A stretch of DNA of 11,916 nt from JBEKCP01 sp050014815. Its GTDB lineage: Bacteria; Planctomycetota; Planctomycetia; Pirellulales; Thermoguttaceae. Position numbers and translations under genes: made by a program. Below are positions 6,116 to 11,916 of this stretch, in pieces. The notes beneath the pieces were generated by a model. It did no database searches, was not told the origin of the DNA, and saw nothing but the letters and a program-made list of their open reading frames with translations. The stretch is taken from assembly GCA_050014815.1 (NCBI GenBank), contig JBEKCP010000109.1, positions 1 through 11,916 of the forward strand, in the 5' to 3' direction. The first letter of the stretch is position 1, and every line of letters begins with the position of its first letter.

Positions 6116-7228
6116 TCAGCCGGGCGGCGCCGGTCGCGTCAGACAGCAATCCGGCGGGCACTGGTCGGGCCAACGGCCTTGGGAGCCCAGGGCCAGGCGA
6201 GGCACGCCCGGGGCGAGACGCTCCATTATCAACTCGCGGATCATCTGGACTATTCGCGGATGCGTGCCCGGCACCCCGGCCCGAGCCAGGTTCAAGCCCA
6301 ACTCCTCACACAGGCCGGCCGCCTCGATGTCCAGGTCGTAGACGATCTCCATGTTGTCGCACATGAAACCCATGGGCACGATCACCACGTCGTGGACCTG
6401 TTGGGCGGCCAGTTGGCGGATCGCATCGCCGAGGGCCGGCCCGAGCCACGGCTCCGTGGGCGGCCCACTGCGGCTCTGGTAGACCAATTGCCACTCGCTC
6501 CGGCCCAGCCGGCCGGCCACCAGGGAGCTCGCCTCGCGGAGTTGGCTTTCATAGGGGCTGGTCTTGGCCATCGACTGCGGGATGCTGTGCGCCGAGAAGA
6601 GGATCCGGCCGGTATCCCTTCGCTCCGGCGGAATCTCTTCCAGGGCTTGTCGGGCCCGATCGGCCATGGCCTCGATGAAACCCGGGTGGTTGTAGAAGAG
6701 GCGGAGCTTGTCGATCTCGGGCGCCTCCAGGCCAACCTCCTGCCGGGCACGCTCGATGTCCTCGCGATACTGCCGGCAACTGGGATAGGAGCCAAAGGGC
6801 GAGGTAACGAAGGCCACTGCGCGGCGGATGCCGTCGTCGGCCATCTGCCGGACCGTATCGGCCAACATAGGATGCCAGTTCCGATTCCCCCAATAGACAG
6901 GGAGGTGCGGTCCCTCGGCGTTCATCTCCCCGACGAGGGCGACCAGGAGGGCCCGGACCTCGGCGTTGGCCGGGCTGACGCCCCCGAAGGGTTCGTAATG
7001 CCCCGCGACCGCTTCCAGACGCGCGGCCGGCACATTCTTGCCCCGGACGACGTTTTCCAGAAACGGCAGGACGTCGCAGGGCCCCTCCGGACCGCCGAAC
7101 GAGACTAAGAGCAAGGCATCGCATGAAGAAGACGGAAGGCCACCCAGAGGGTACCCGGTGGAAGGCGGAGGGGCAAGAACATCATCAGTCTTGTTCCGCC
7201 TTCCGCCTTCCACCTTCCGGCCTCCCAA
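6116..7228 (-). CDS. hemH: Ferrochelatase (protoporphyrin/coproporphyrin ferrochelatase)
   Basis: Ferrochelatase inserts ferrous iron into the porphyrin ring near the end of heme synthesis. The family core begins at DALLLVSFGGPEG and continues with ENVVRGKNVP, a GVSPANAE loop, PVYWGNRNWHP and VTSPFGSYPSCRQYRED. The catalytic histidine is H214 in FSAHSIPQSM (numbered from TTG 7228), and the conserved acidic residue is E294 in CDNMEIVYDLDIEA. The core length fits the family. The start is unclear: the open frame runs back to TTG at 7228, next to tRNA-Glu, with other candidates GTG 7213, CTG 7147 and TTG 7114. The first 35 codons are largely repeat sequence, not ferrochelatase. An ATG at 7124-7122 lies just before the core but in the wrong frame. 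The true N-terminus is probably near 7120. It converges on the DUF1570 gene. Confidence 0.92.
   Translation of the reverse strand: MGGRKVEGGRRNKTDDVLAPPPSTGYPLGGLPSSSCDALLLVSFGGPEGPCDVLPFLENVVRGKNVPAARLEAVAGHYEPFGGVSPANAEVRALLVALVGEMNAEGPHLPVYWGNRNWHPMLADTVRQMADDGIRRAVAFVTSPFGSYPSCRQYREDIERARQEVGLEAPEIDKLRLFYNHPGFIEAMADRARQALEEIPPERRDTGRILFSAHSIPQSMAKTSPYESQLREASSLVAGRLGRSEWQLVYQSRSGPPTEPWLGPALGDAIRQLAAQQVHDVVIVPMGFMCDNMEIVYDLDIEAAGLCEELGLNLARAGVPGTHPRIVQMIRELIMERLAPGVPRLALGSQGRWPDQCPPDCCLTRPAPPG
7157..7221. repeat. TTCCGCC heptamer repeats forming a hairpin between hemH and tRNA-Glu
   Basis: Positions 7194-7221 hold four consecutive 7-base units (TTCCGCC, TTCCGCC, TTCCACC, TTCCGGC). GGTGGAAGGCGGA at 7157-7169 is the exact reverse complement of 7202-7214. 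An inner CAAGA/TCTTG pair (7174-7178 with 7189-7193) extends the structure. The resulting hairpin would form in the hemH 5' region, or be translated if hemH starts at TTG 7228. It might also separate the tRNA transcript from hemH. Confidence 0.75.
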
Positions 7229-7229
7229 G

Positions 7230-7301
7230 TGACCCCGACGGGACTCGAACCCGTGCTGCAGCCTTGAAAGGGCTGTGTCCTAACCACTAGACGACGGGGC
7301 C
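7230..7301 (-). tRNA. tRNA-Glu (anticodon UUC)
   Basis: The reverse complement folds as a full 72-base cloverleaf. The acceptor stem GGCCCCG pairs with CGGGGTC (one G-U pair), the D-arm contains TAGTGGTTAGGA, and the anticodon stem CAGCC/GGCTG holds the loop CTTTCAA with anticodon TTC. The T-arm is CGGGTTCGAGTCCCG and the discriminator base is A. The 3' CCA is not encoded. It lies between csrA and hemH on the same strand, and hemH may begin within two bases of its end. Confidence 0.97.
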
Positions 7302-7499
7302 CTACGCCAGCGAACTAACGTGTATACCCCAGAGAAGAAGGGGGCGTCAAGGGGGGCGCACAGAGTCCCACCCGATCAGCACACCGAGAATTCAGAAACG
7401 GCCCCAGGAATAAGCGTAACAGCGATGCCTCGGCCGAGATAGCAGGCAACTGGGGCAGCCGATGGAGGGGACTTCGTGGGCCAGCCAGACACCTGCCCG

Positions 7500-7727
7500 C
7501 TATTTCTCGCCCGGGGTCCCGGCGGCGTCCGGCTTCACAGCAGTCTTCTCACCGGCCACGGTGTCGTTGCGGTGGATCGCATCGAAGACCTCACGCCGAT
7601 GGACCGGGACCTCTTTTGGGGCCTCGACTCCTAGGCGGACCTTGTCCCCTCGGATCTCCACGACCACGATCGTAATGTCATCATTGATGACAATACTTTC
7701 ATTCTTCTTGCGGGATAAAACCAACAT
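7500..7727 (-). CDS. csrA: Carbon storage regulator CsrA, RNA-binding translational regulator
   Basis: CsrA dimers bind GGA motifs in mRNA leaders and change translation or stability. This 75-residue protein begins MLVLSRKKNESIVIND and contains the RGDKVRLGVEAPKEVPVHRREV core of the family. L4 and R44, residues known to matter for RNA binding, are present. The C-terminal tail (about residues 54-75) is polar and longer than in the 61-residue Escherichia coli protein. The ATG at 7727 is chosen because the conserved protein starts there and AAGGA (7739-7735) sits 7 bases upstream; a longer frame beginning at 7769 adds non-conserved residues. No flagellar genes lie nearby, so its targets here are unknown. 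Confidence 0.97.
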   Translation of the reverse strand: MLVLSRKKNESIVINDDITIVVVEIRGDKVRLGVEAPKEVPVHRREVFDAIHRNDTVAGEKTAVKPDAAGTPGEK

Positions 7728-7730
7728 CGT

Positions 7731-7763
7731 ACGTTCCTTCGCCCTCTTGCCAGAGCTTCCTAG
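7731..7763 (-). promoter_or_regulatory. csrA ribosome binding site and two GGA motifs in its leader
   Basis: On the minus strand the leader has CTAGGAAG (7763-7756) and GAAGGAACGT (7740-7731); the second contains the ribosome binding site. Two GGA motifs, one overlapping the ribosome binding site, is the arrangement through which CsrA represses its own translation in other bacteria. Autoregulation here is inferred. Confidence 0.45.
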
Positions 7764-8160
7764 TTTCAATGCTCTCGCAGAAGTCGTCGGCGCGTATGTC
7801 GATACGCACCACCATCAATGTACGATACGACCTAATTCTGTGAAGTCAAGCGATTCAGTGTCTAAAGACACAGATTTGTAGGAGCCGTCCCCAGTCATTG
7901 GCACACTCTTCGTACGTCCGATGTCGAACTCACGTTCGGCAGAGACGGTGTTTTCGATGGCCTCGCAAGCAGTGAATGTGCGTAAGTGCTTATATAATAA
8001 CAGCTTACGATTTGTGGTAAAATGGGTGATTCCGTGGAGCGGTTCACGATGGAGGGGCGGACTGTTCGGGTGTGGCACCCCCCATGATTAGGGTAATGCG
8101 CGGGCCGATTATTCGCATTCTGCCGGCCTGCGGCAGACAAGAGTTGCGACCGTGCGGCCA

Positions 8161-8190
8161 TTGTGGCCCCGCCCGGGGGCACCCTATAAT
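8161..8190 (+). promoter_or_regulatory. Candidate promoter of the nuo cluster
   Basis: A perfect TATAAT at 8185-8190 is preceded by TTGTGG at 8161-8166 with an 18-base spacing, a weak -35 match. Transcription would begin near 8197, giving a leader of about 35 bases before the nuoI start at 8232, with GGGAG (from 8218) as its ribosome binding site. Confidence 0.5.
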
Positions 8191-8231
8191 AGACGGCTCT
8201 TCGCTGTGACTGCCGACGGGAGACGGAATCT

Positions 8232-8759
8232 GTGCTTCGATGGTTCGCGAACATCTGGTGTGCGGTGAGCACGGTCGTCGCGGCCCTGTGGGTCAGTCTG
8301 CGGTATTGGATGCGGACCTACGACCCCCGGCGGAAAACGTTCACCGAGCACTACGAGTTTCCGGAGCTGCCAGCGGCGCCCTTCGCGCGTTACCGGGGTT
8401 TTCACCGGTACGATCTGACGAGCTGCATAGCATGCGAGGCCTGCGCCCGGGCCTGCCCGGCCGGGTGCATCGAGATCGTCAAGGAGCGGGTTCCTGATCG
8501 CAAGGGCTTTCAGGTCACGAGCTTCAAAATTGACTACGGGAAGTGTCTTTTTTGCGCCCTGTGCGTCGAGCCGTGTCCGGTGGATTGCATTTTCATGGGG
8601 TCTTCGCACGACCTGAGCTGTTACAGCAGGGACGGGAGCGTCGTCGATTTCTCCCGCCTCCCGCTGGAAATTGCCTGGGGTCGTGCTACCCTGGACCCCT
8701 TGGCCGTTGCCGAGTCCAAGGCCGTCCCCCGACCCGCTCATGGAGGCCCCAGTCAGTGA
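8232..8759 (+). CDS. nuoI: NADH-quinone oxidoreductase subunit I (two 4Fe-4S ferredoxin-type protein)
   Basis: NuoI is the peripheral-arm subunit of complex I that carries two [4Fe-4S] clusters and passes electrons toward NuoB. In this 175-residue protein a hydrophobic N-terminal stretch (1-27) ends in SLRYWMRTYDP, typical of NuoI. Cluster motif 1 is C65-x2-C68-x2-C71-x3-C75-P and motif 2 is C105-x2-C108-x2-C111-x3-C115-P, so all eight ligands are present. The start is GTG at 8232, chosen for the GGGAG ribosome binding site upstream. Finding nuoI first in the cluster is unusual, since it normally follows nuoH. Its 3' end overlaps nuoA by 20 bases. Confidence 0.95.
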   Translation: MLRWFANIWCAVSTVVAALWVSLRYWMRTYDPRRKTFTEHYEFPELPAAPFARYRGFHRYDLTSCIACEACARACPAGCIEIVKERVPDRKGFQVTSFKIDYGKCLFCALCVEPCPVDCIFMGSSHDLSCYSRDGSVVDFSRLPLEIAWGRATLDPLAVAESKAVPRPAHGGPSQ

Positions 8760-9348
8760 AAGGACCGTCGTGTCGCCGACCTCGTTGGTAGCCTGCCTGG
8801 TGCTGTTCGCTGCGGTGGGTGGCCTGTTTCTCCTGGTGGCGCTCGGGTTGGGGCGTCTCTTGCGGGCCGCCGCGCCCAGCGCGGCAAAGCTCGAACCCTA
8901 CGAGTGCGGCGAGCCGCCGATCGGATCGAGCCTGGTGCAGTTCGATTTGCGGTTCTACGTCGTGGCGCTGGTGTTTATCGTTTTCGAGGTGGAGTTGGCG
9001 TTGTTCTTTCCGCCGGCGACGGTCTTCGGCAAGGCCACGTGGTTGATGGGCGCACAGGTACCCGCGACCGAGGCCCGGCAACTTGCCGCGAAGTTGGGGG
9101 AGTTGGGGATGGATGAGGCGGTCTGCGGGGCGGTCGGCGAATCGCAAATGGTCCGCGTAGAAGGCCGCTCGCTGGCCGACGTTCGCGCCCTGGCTGCGGC
9201 CTCGATGATCGACCTCGGCGTGTTCTTCGCGGTCATCCTGGTGGGGTTTGCGTATGTCTGGTGCCGGGGCGATCTGGACTGGGTCCGGGCCATCGGATCG
9301 GGCGGCCCCCGCGCCGCGGCCGCCGATCTCCGGGTCTTGGGGGAGTGA
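8740..9348 (+). CDS. nuoA: NADH-quinone oxidoreductase subunit A with enlarged loop
   Basis: NuoA is a three-helix membrane subunit of complex I near the quinone site. Helix 1 is about 14-36, the conserved loop motif is KLEPYECGEPPIGS (50-63), helix 2 is RFYVVALVFIVFEVELALFF (71-90) with the conserved acidic residue of the FEVE region, and helix 3 is about 155-175, ending with WCRGDLDWV. At 202 residues it is longer than usual (roughly 120-150). The extra part is about 50 mostly hydrophilic residues (about 101-153) between helices 2 and 3, plus a short C-terminal tail. ATG 8740 was chosen; it overlaps the end of nuoI, and GTG 8770 is an alternative. nuoC follows after six bases, with no nuoB between. 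Confidence 0.93.
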   Translation: MEAPVSERTVVSPTSLVACLVLFAAVGGLFLLVALGLGRLLRAAAPSAAKLEPYECGEPPIGSSLVQFDLRFYVVALVFIVFEVELALFFPPATVFGKATWLMGAQVPATEARQLAAKLGELGMDEAVCGAVGESQMVRVEGRSLADVRALAAASMIDLGVFFAVILVGFAYVWCRGDLDWVRAIGSGGPRAAAADLRVLGE

Positions 9349-9354
9349 AGCCTG

Positions 9355-9882
9355 ATGGACGTCCGCGGCATCCACGAGCGTCTGGCCGGCCGTTTCGGCG
9401 CCGCGGTGATCGGCAGCGATCCGGCGGCCGTCGATCCCTGGATCGAGGTGTCCGCCGAGGGGCTTTGCAACGTCTGCCGGTTCCTCCGCGATGATCCGGA
9501 GTTGCGTTTCGACATGCTCCACTGCGTGACCGGCATCGACTACTTCGAGCCGGACCCGAAGAAGGCCGCCGCCGACTGGCAACCCCACCTGGAGGTCGTG
9601 TATCACCTGTCGAGCCTGGTGCACCGGCATCGGGTGGTGCTGAAGGTCTCCCTGCCGCGGTGGAAGGACGGAGTCCAGGGGCGCCTGCCGGAAGTCCCGA
9701 GCGTGAGCCGCATCTGGAGCACGGCCGACTGGCACGAGCGCGAGGTGTTCGACCTGGTGGGGGTCTGCTTCACGGGCCATCCCGGCCTGGAGCGGATCCT
9801 GCTGCCGGAGGACTGGCAGGGGCACCCGTTGCGGAAGGACTACCAGCCGCCCTCCGAATACCATGGGATTTCGAGGGAGTAG
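9355..9882 (+). CDS. nuoC: NADH-quinone oxidoreductase subunit C (30 kDa subunit)
   Basis: NuoC is a structural subunit of the complex I peripheral arm that packs against NuoD. The 175-residue protein has the usual N-terminal region with FDMLHCVTGIDYFEPD (about 57-72), the LEVVYHLSSLVHRHRVVLKV strand pair (about 82-101), and the diagnostic WSTADWHEREVFDLVGVCF segment, then HPGLERILLPEDWQGHPLRKDY near the C-terminus. It is a separate gene, not fused to nuoD. The ATG at 9355 lies six bases after the nuoA stop and has GGGGGAG upstream. The nuoD ribosome binding site overlaps its last codons. Confidence 0.96.
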   Translation: MDVRGIHERLAGRFGAAVIGSDPAAVDPWIEVSAEGLCNVCRFLRDDPELRFDMLHCVTGIDYFEPDPKKAAADWQPHLEVVYHLSSLVHRHRVVLKVSLPRWKDGVQGRLPEVPSVSRIWSTADWHEREVFDLVGVCFTGHPGLERILLPEDWQGHPLRKDYQPPSEYHGISRE

Positions 9883-9886
9883 CCGC

Positions 9887-11128
9887 ATGCCGATCGAGCA
9901 CCCGGGTCCCGATCAGGTTGAGTTCGACCGGCAGATCGAGTTCGACCGGCAGGTCGAGTTCGACCTGCAGAGCGACGAGATGCTCATCAGCATGGGCCCG
10001 CAGCATCCCAGCACGCACGGGGTGCTCCGCGTTGCGCTTGTGACCGACGGGGAGGTGGTCGTCGGGGCGACGCCGCACGTCGGCTACCTCCACCGGTGCT
10101 GCGAGAAGATCGGCGAGAACCTCGCGCCGCGGCAGTTCATCCCGTACACCGACCGCCTGGATTACCTGGCCGGCGTGAACATGAACCTCGGCTGGGCCCT
10201 TGCCGTGGAGAAGCTTCTGGGCATGGAGGCGGCCGAGAAGGCGCGGCACCTGCGGGTCCTGACTTGCGAGCTCAGCCGCATCGCCAGCCACCTGGTGGCC
10301 GCGGGCTGCTACGGCCTGGACCTCGGCAGCTTCACGCCGTTCATGTGGACCTTCCGCGAGCGGGAGAAGATCCTCGACCTGTTCGAGGAGCTTTGCGGGG
10401 CGCGGATGCTGCACAGCTACATCACGGTCGGCGGCGTCACGGCGGACGCGCCGGCCGGCTGGCTGGGCCGCTGCGAGGGGTTCCTCCGCCAGTTCGAGCC
10501 GGTGATCGACGAGCTGCACGCGGTGCTCACCAGCAACGCGATCTTCATCCACCGCACGGCCGGCATCGGGGTGCTCGCACCCCGGGCGGCGGTCGATTAC
10601 GGCTGCACCGGGCCGGTCCTGCGGGGCAGCGGCGTCTCGTGGGACCTCCGCCGCGACGGCGAGCCGCTGGCGACGCGGATGTACGACGGCTACCAGTTCG
10701 AGGTCATCGCCCAGGTGGACGGCCGCTATCCGCAGGATTGCCCCTACCCGCCGGTGCCCGCCGAGGCCGTCCTCGGCGATAGTTGGCACCGCTTTTACGT
10801 GCGGATGCTCGAAGTGGTCCAGTCGATGAAGCTCGCCCGGCAGGCCATCGAGAAGATCGGCTCCGCCAAGGGGGGCATCGGCGAGGTGCTCAAGCCGCGC
10901 CAGAAGCTGCCCAAGGGGGCGGCCTACATCGAGACCGAGGCCCCCAAGGGCCAGATGGGCTTTATGATCGTCGGCGATGGCACGCCCATTCCATGGCGGG
11001 TCCGCATCCGCAGCAGCAGCTTCTGCCACGTCTCGGTCCTTTCCGAGTTGTGCCGCGGCTGCCTGATCGCCGACGTGCCCGCCATCGTCGGCTCGCTGGA
11101 CCTTGTGCTGGGGGAGATCGACCGGTAG
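9887..11128 (+). CDS. nuoD: NADH-quinone oxidoreductase subunit D (49 kDa subunit)
   Basis: NuoD forms much of the quinone-binding cavity of complex I. The 413-residue protein contains MGPQHPSTHGVLR, then HVGYLHRCCEKIGE, PYTDRLDYLAGVNMNLGWAL, a VEKLLGMEAAEKARHLRVLT segment, and ends with DLVLGEIDR, all characteristic. The GYLHRG motif is changed to GYLHRC here. The N-terminus (residues 11-28) carries three copies of a six-residue unit before the conserved part starts at SDEMLIS. ATG 9887 was chosen because GAGGGAG at 9873-9879 is well placed; an upstream ATG at 9863 would lie inside nuoC. A repeat-filled 92-bp spacer follows. Confidence 0.97.
   Translation: MPIEHPGPDQVEFDRQIEFDRQVEFDLQSDEMLISMGPQHPSTHGVLRVALVTDGEVVVGATPHVGYLHRCCEKIGENLAPRQFIPYTDRLDYLAGVNMNLGWALAVEKLLGMEAAEKARHLRVLTCELSRIASHLVAAGCYGLDLGSFTPFMWTFREREKILDLFEELCGARMLHSYITVGGVTADAPAGWLGRCEGFLRQFEPVIDELHAVLTSNAIFIHRTAGIGVLAPRAAVDYGCTGPVLRGSGVSWDLRRDGEPLATRMYDGYQFEVIAQVDGRYPQDCPYPPVPAEAVLGDSWHRFYVRMLEVVQSMKLARQAIEKIGSAKGGIGEVLKPRQKLPKGAAYIETEAPKGQMGFMIVGDGTPIPWRVRIRSSSFCHVSVLSELCRGCLIADVPAIVGSLDLVLGEIDR
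9917..9970 (+). repeat. 18-bp tandem triplication at the 5' end of nuoD
   Basis: Three adjacent 18-base copies, 9917-9934, 9935-9952 and 9953-9970, share the core TCGAGTTCGACCGGCAG with one or two changes each. They encode VEFDRQ, IEFDRQ and VEFDLQ. The unit is a multiple of three, so copy number can change without breaking the frame. Confidence 0.9.
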
Positions 11129-11219
11129 GGATTTTGGATTTTAGATTTGGGATTTTGGATTTGAGACTCAGGCCGCTTGCGGCTTCGCAAGAACTGACAC
11201 CTGACAACTGACACCTGAC
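11129..11219 (+). repeat. Two heptamer repeat families filling the nuoD-nuoH spacer
   Basis: Directly after the nuoD stop, 11129-11163 consists of five 7-base units (GGATTTT, GGATTTT, AGATTTG, GGATTTT, GGATTTG), an AT-rich island in GC-rich DNA. A GCCGC-TT-GCGGC hairpin lies at 11172-11183. Then 11192-11219 is an exact duplication of AACTGACACCTGAC, itself two related heptamers. The spacer leaves no recognisable ribosome binding site before the nuoH GTG. Confidence 0.88.
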
Positions 11220-11220
11220 C

Positions 11221-11916
11221 GTGACCGAATACTTCATCCATCTCCTCGACGCCTATCCCTCCTGGCACTGGCTCGTCTACCTGACGATCGGCCTGGTCGA
11301 GGCGGGGCTCCTGCTGGCGCTGGTGATGTTCTCCGTGGCCGTCTATAACTGGATGGAGCGGAAGGTCTCGGCCCGGATCCAGGACCGCCTGGGGCCGACC
11401 CGGGCCGGCGGCCGCTTCGGCTGGCTCCAATCGCCGGCCGACGGCCTGAAGCTCCTGTGCAAGGAAGACCTCATGCCGGCCGGCGCCGACCGGCTGCTCT
11501 TCCGCCTGGCCCCGTACATCAGCTTCTGCGCCGCTTTCACCCCGTACCTGGCACTGCCGCTGGCCAACGGCTGGGTGGTCCAGCCGCTGGACACCGCCGC
11601 CTTCTTCATCCTGGCGGTCGCCGGCCTGGAAATTTTCGGCGTGATCCTGGGCGGGTATGCGTCCAACTCGAAGTGGTCGCTCTACGGGGCGATGCGCGAG
11701 GCGGCCCAAGTGGTCAGCTACGAGATTCCGTTGGGCATGTGCGTCGTGATCCCCGTCCTGGCCGCCGGCACGATGGACCTTTCAGCCATCGCCGAGTCGC
11801 AGCGGGGCTGGTTCTGGCACTGGCACCTCCTGCGCGATCCCTTCCTGTTCGGCACCTTCTGGCTATACCTGACCTGCGCCACGGCCGGCACGAACCGCGC
11901 CCCCTTCGACCTTCCC
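11221..11916 (+). CDS. nuoH: NADH-quinone oxidoreductase subunit H, 5' part (runs off window)
   Basis: NuoH is the membrane subunit at the junction of the two arms of complex I, lining the quinone entry. 232 codons are visible and the frame is open to the window edge. Helix 1 covers about 17-42 and leads into the diagnostic NWMERKVSARIQDRLGPTRA, followed by WLQSPADGLKLLCKEDLMPA, a second helix near LAPYISFCAAFTPYLALPL, GVILGGYASNSKWSLYGAMR and EAAQVVSYEIPLGM, and finally AGTNRAPFDLP. The start is GTG at 11221, because a TGA in frame ends at 11211 and the conserved protein begins just after it. No ribosome binding site is visible in the repeat-rich spacer. Genes nuoE, nuoF and nuoG do not intervene between nuoD and nuoH. 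Confidence 0.95.
   Translation, partial: MTEYFIHLLDAYPSWHWLVYLTIGLVEAGLLLALVMFSVAVYNWMERKVSARIQDRLGPTRAGGRFGWLQSPADGLKLLCKEDLMPAGADRLLFRLAPYISFCAAFTPYLALPLANGWVVQPLDTAAFFILAVAGLEIFGVILGGYASNSKWSLYGAMREAAQVVSYEIPLGMCVVIPVLAAGTMDLSAIAESQRGWFWHWHLLRDPFLFGTFWLYLTCATAGTNRAPFDLP

Larger units (their letters stand above)
7728..8231. other. 504-bp divergent intergenic region between csrA and nuoI
   Basis: This stretch has no gene I can support. It holds the csrA leader, including a perfect 6-bp hairpin GCGTAT-GTCG-ATACGC at 7792-7807. A relatively AT-rich core (about 7840-8060) includes TATATAATAA at 7991-8000; on the minus strand, TTTACC with 17-base spacing to ATTATA there could be a csrA promoter with a long leader. 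A short CTGCCG/CGGCAG hairpin lies near 8120-8136, and the nuo promoter is at the right-hand end. A minus-strand open frame at 7815-8078 shows no family likeness and no clear ribosome binding site. Confidence 0.5.

Noticed and set aside
4947..6341. Plus-strand open frame of 464 codons overlapping the DUF1570 gene
   Set aside because: Out-of-frame shadow, Arg/Gly-rich; the DUF1570 frame has a signal peptide and the HExxH...E pattern.
6179..7108. Plus-strand open frame opposite hemH
   Set aside because: Antisense shadow; the minus strand encodes a complete ferrochelatase core.
7462..7881. Plus-strand open frame antisense to csrA
   Set aside because: Covers csrA on the other strand and has no family likeness.
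7991..8000. Plus-strand promoter from TATAAT at 7993-7998
   Set aside because: No acceptable -35 hexamer at the right distance, and a better-placed TATAAT lies at 8185-8190 for the nuo genes.
7815..8078. Minus-strand open frame of 87 codons in the csrA-nuoI gap
   Set aside because: No ribosome binding site or recognised domain, and it spans the AT-rich region where stops and starts fall by chance. It is left as intergenic.

Overview
This is a GC-rich bacterial chromosomal window. The best guess for its source is a planctomycete (Pirellulales/Thermoguttaceae-like). That rests on a secreted DUF1570-type protein, TATAAT boxes placed very close to start codons, a split and reordered complex I cluster, and families of short 7-8 bp tandem repeats at and inside genes. 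The taxonomic call is an inference; no rRNA or other marker is present.

Layout. (1) Positions 1-1086, minus strand: the 5' part of an RlmM-like SAM-dependent methyltransferase gene, cut by the window edge and carrying an in-frame insertion of octamer repeats. (2) 1094-1199: an imperfect inverted-repeat element with nested hairpins, directly abutting that gene's start. (3) 1343-4841, plus strand: a tight three-gene unit of a membrane-anchored protein of unknown function, an ABC ATPase and a large ABC permease; the last two overlap by ATGA. (4) 4870-6039, plus: an exported HExxH protein whose ATG lies 7 bases after a TATAAT box, probably a leaderless transcript. (5) 6116-7228, minus: ferrochelatase (hemH), convergent with the previous gene, with an unclear start because a heptamer repeat hairpin lies between it and tRNA-Glu(UUC) at 7230-7301. 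(6) 7500-7727, minus: csrA. (7) 7728-8231: a 504-bp divergent intergenic region with a relatively AT-rich core. (8) 8232-11916, plus: a complex I cluster in the order nuoI-nuoA-nuoC-nuoD-nuoH (nuoH runs off the window), with a promoter-like TATAAT upstream of nuoI.

How the genes work together. The three-gene unit looks like one ABC export system with an accessory anchored protein; its substrate cannot be read from sequence. The nuo genes encode the peripheral-arm subunits NuoI, NuoC and NuoD and the membrane subunits NuoA and NuoH. nuoB, normally between nuoA and nuoC, is absent from its usual place, and no nuoE/F/G genes lie between nuoD and nuoH. HemH completes protoheme synthesis, CsrA is a global RNA-binding regulator, and the methyltransferase probably modifies rRNA.

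The most unusual signals are the repeats: an octamer element translated inside the methyltransferase, a wobble-compensated inverted-repeat element next to it, heptamer hairpins at the 5' edge of hemH, two heptamer families filling the nuoD-nuoH spacer, and an 18-bp triplication at the 5' end of nuoD. I did not find a clearly new defence or mobile system.
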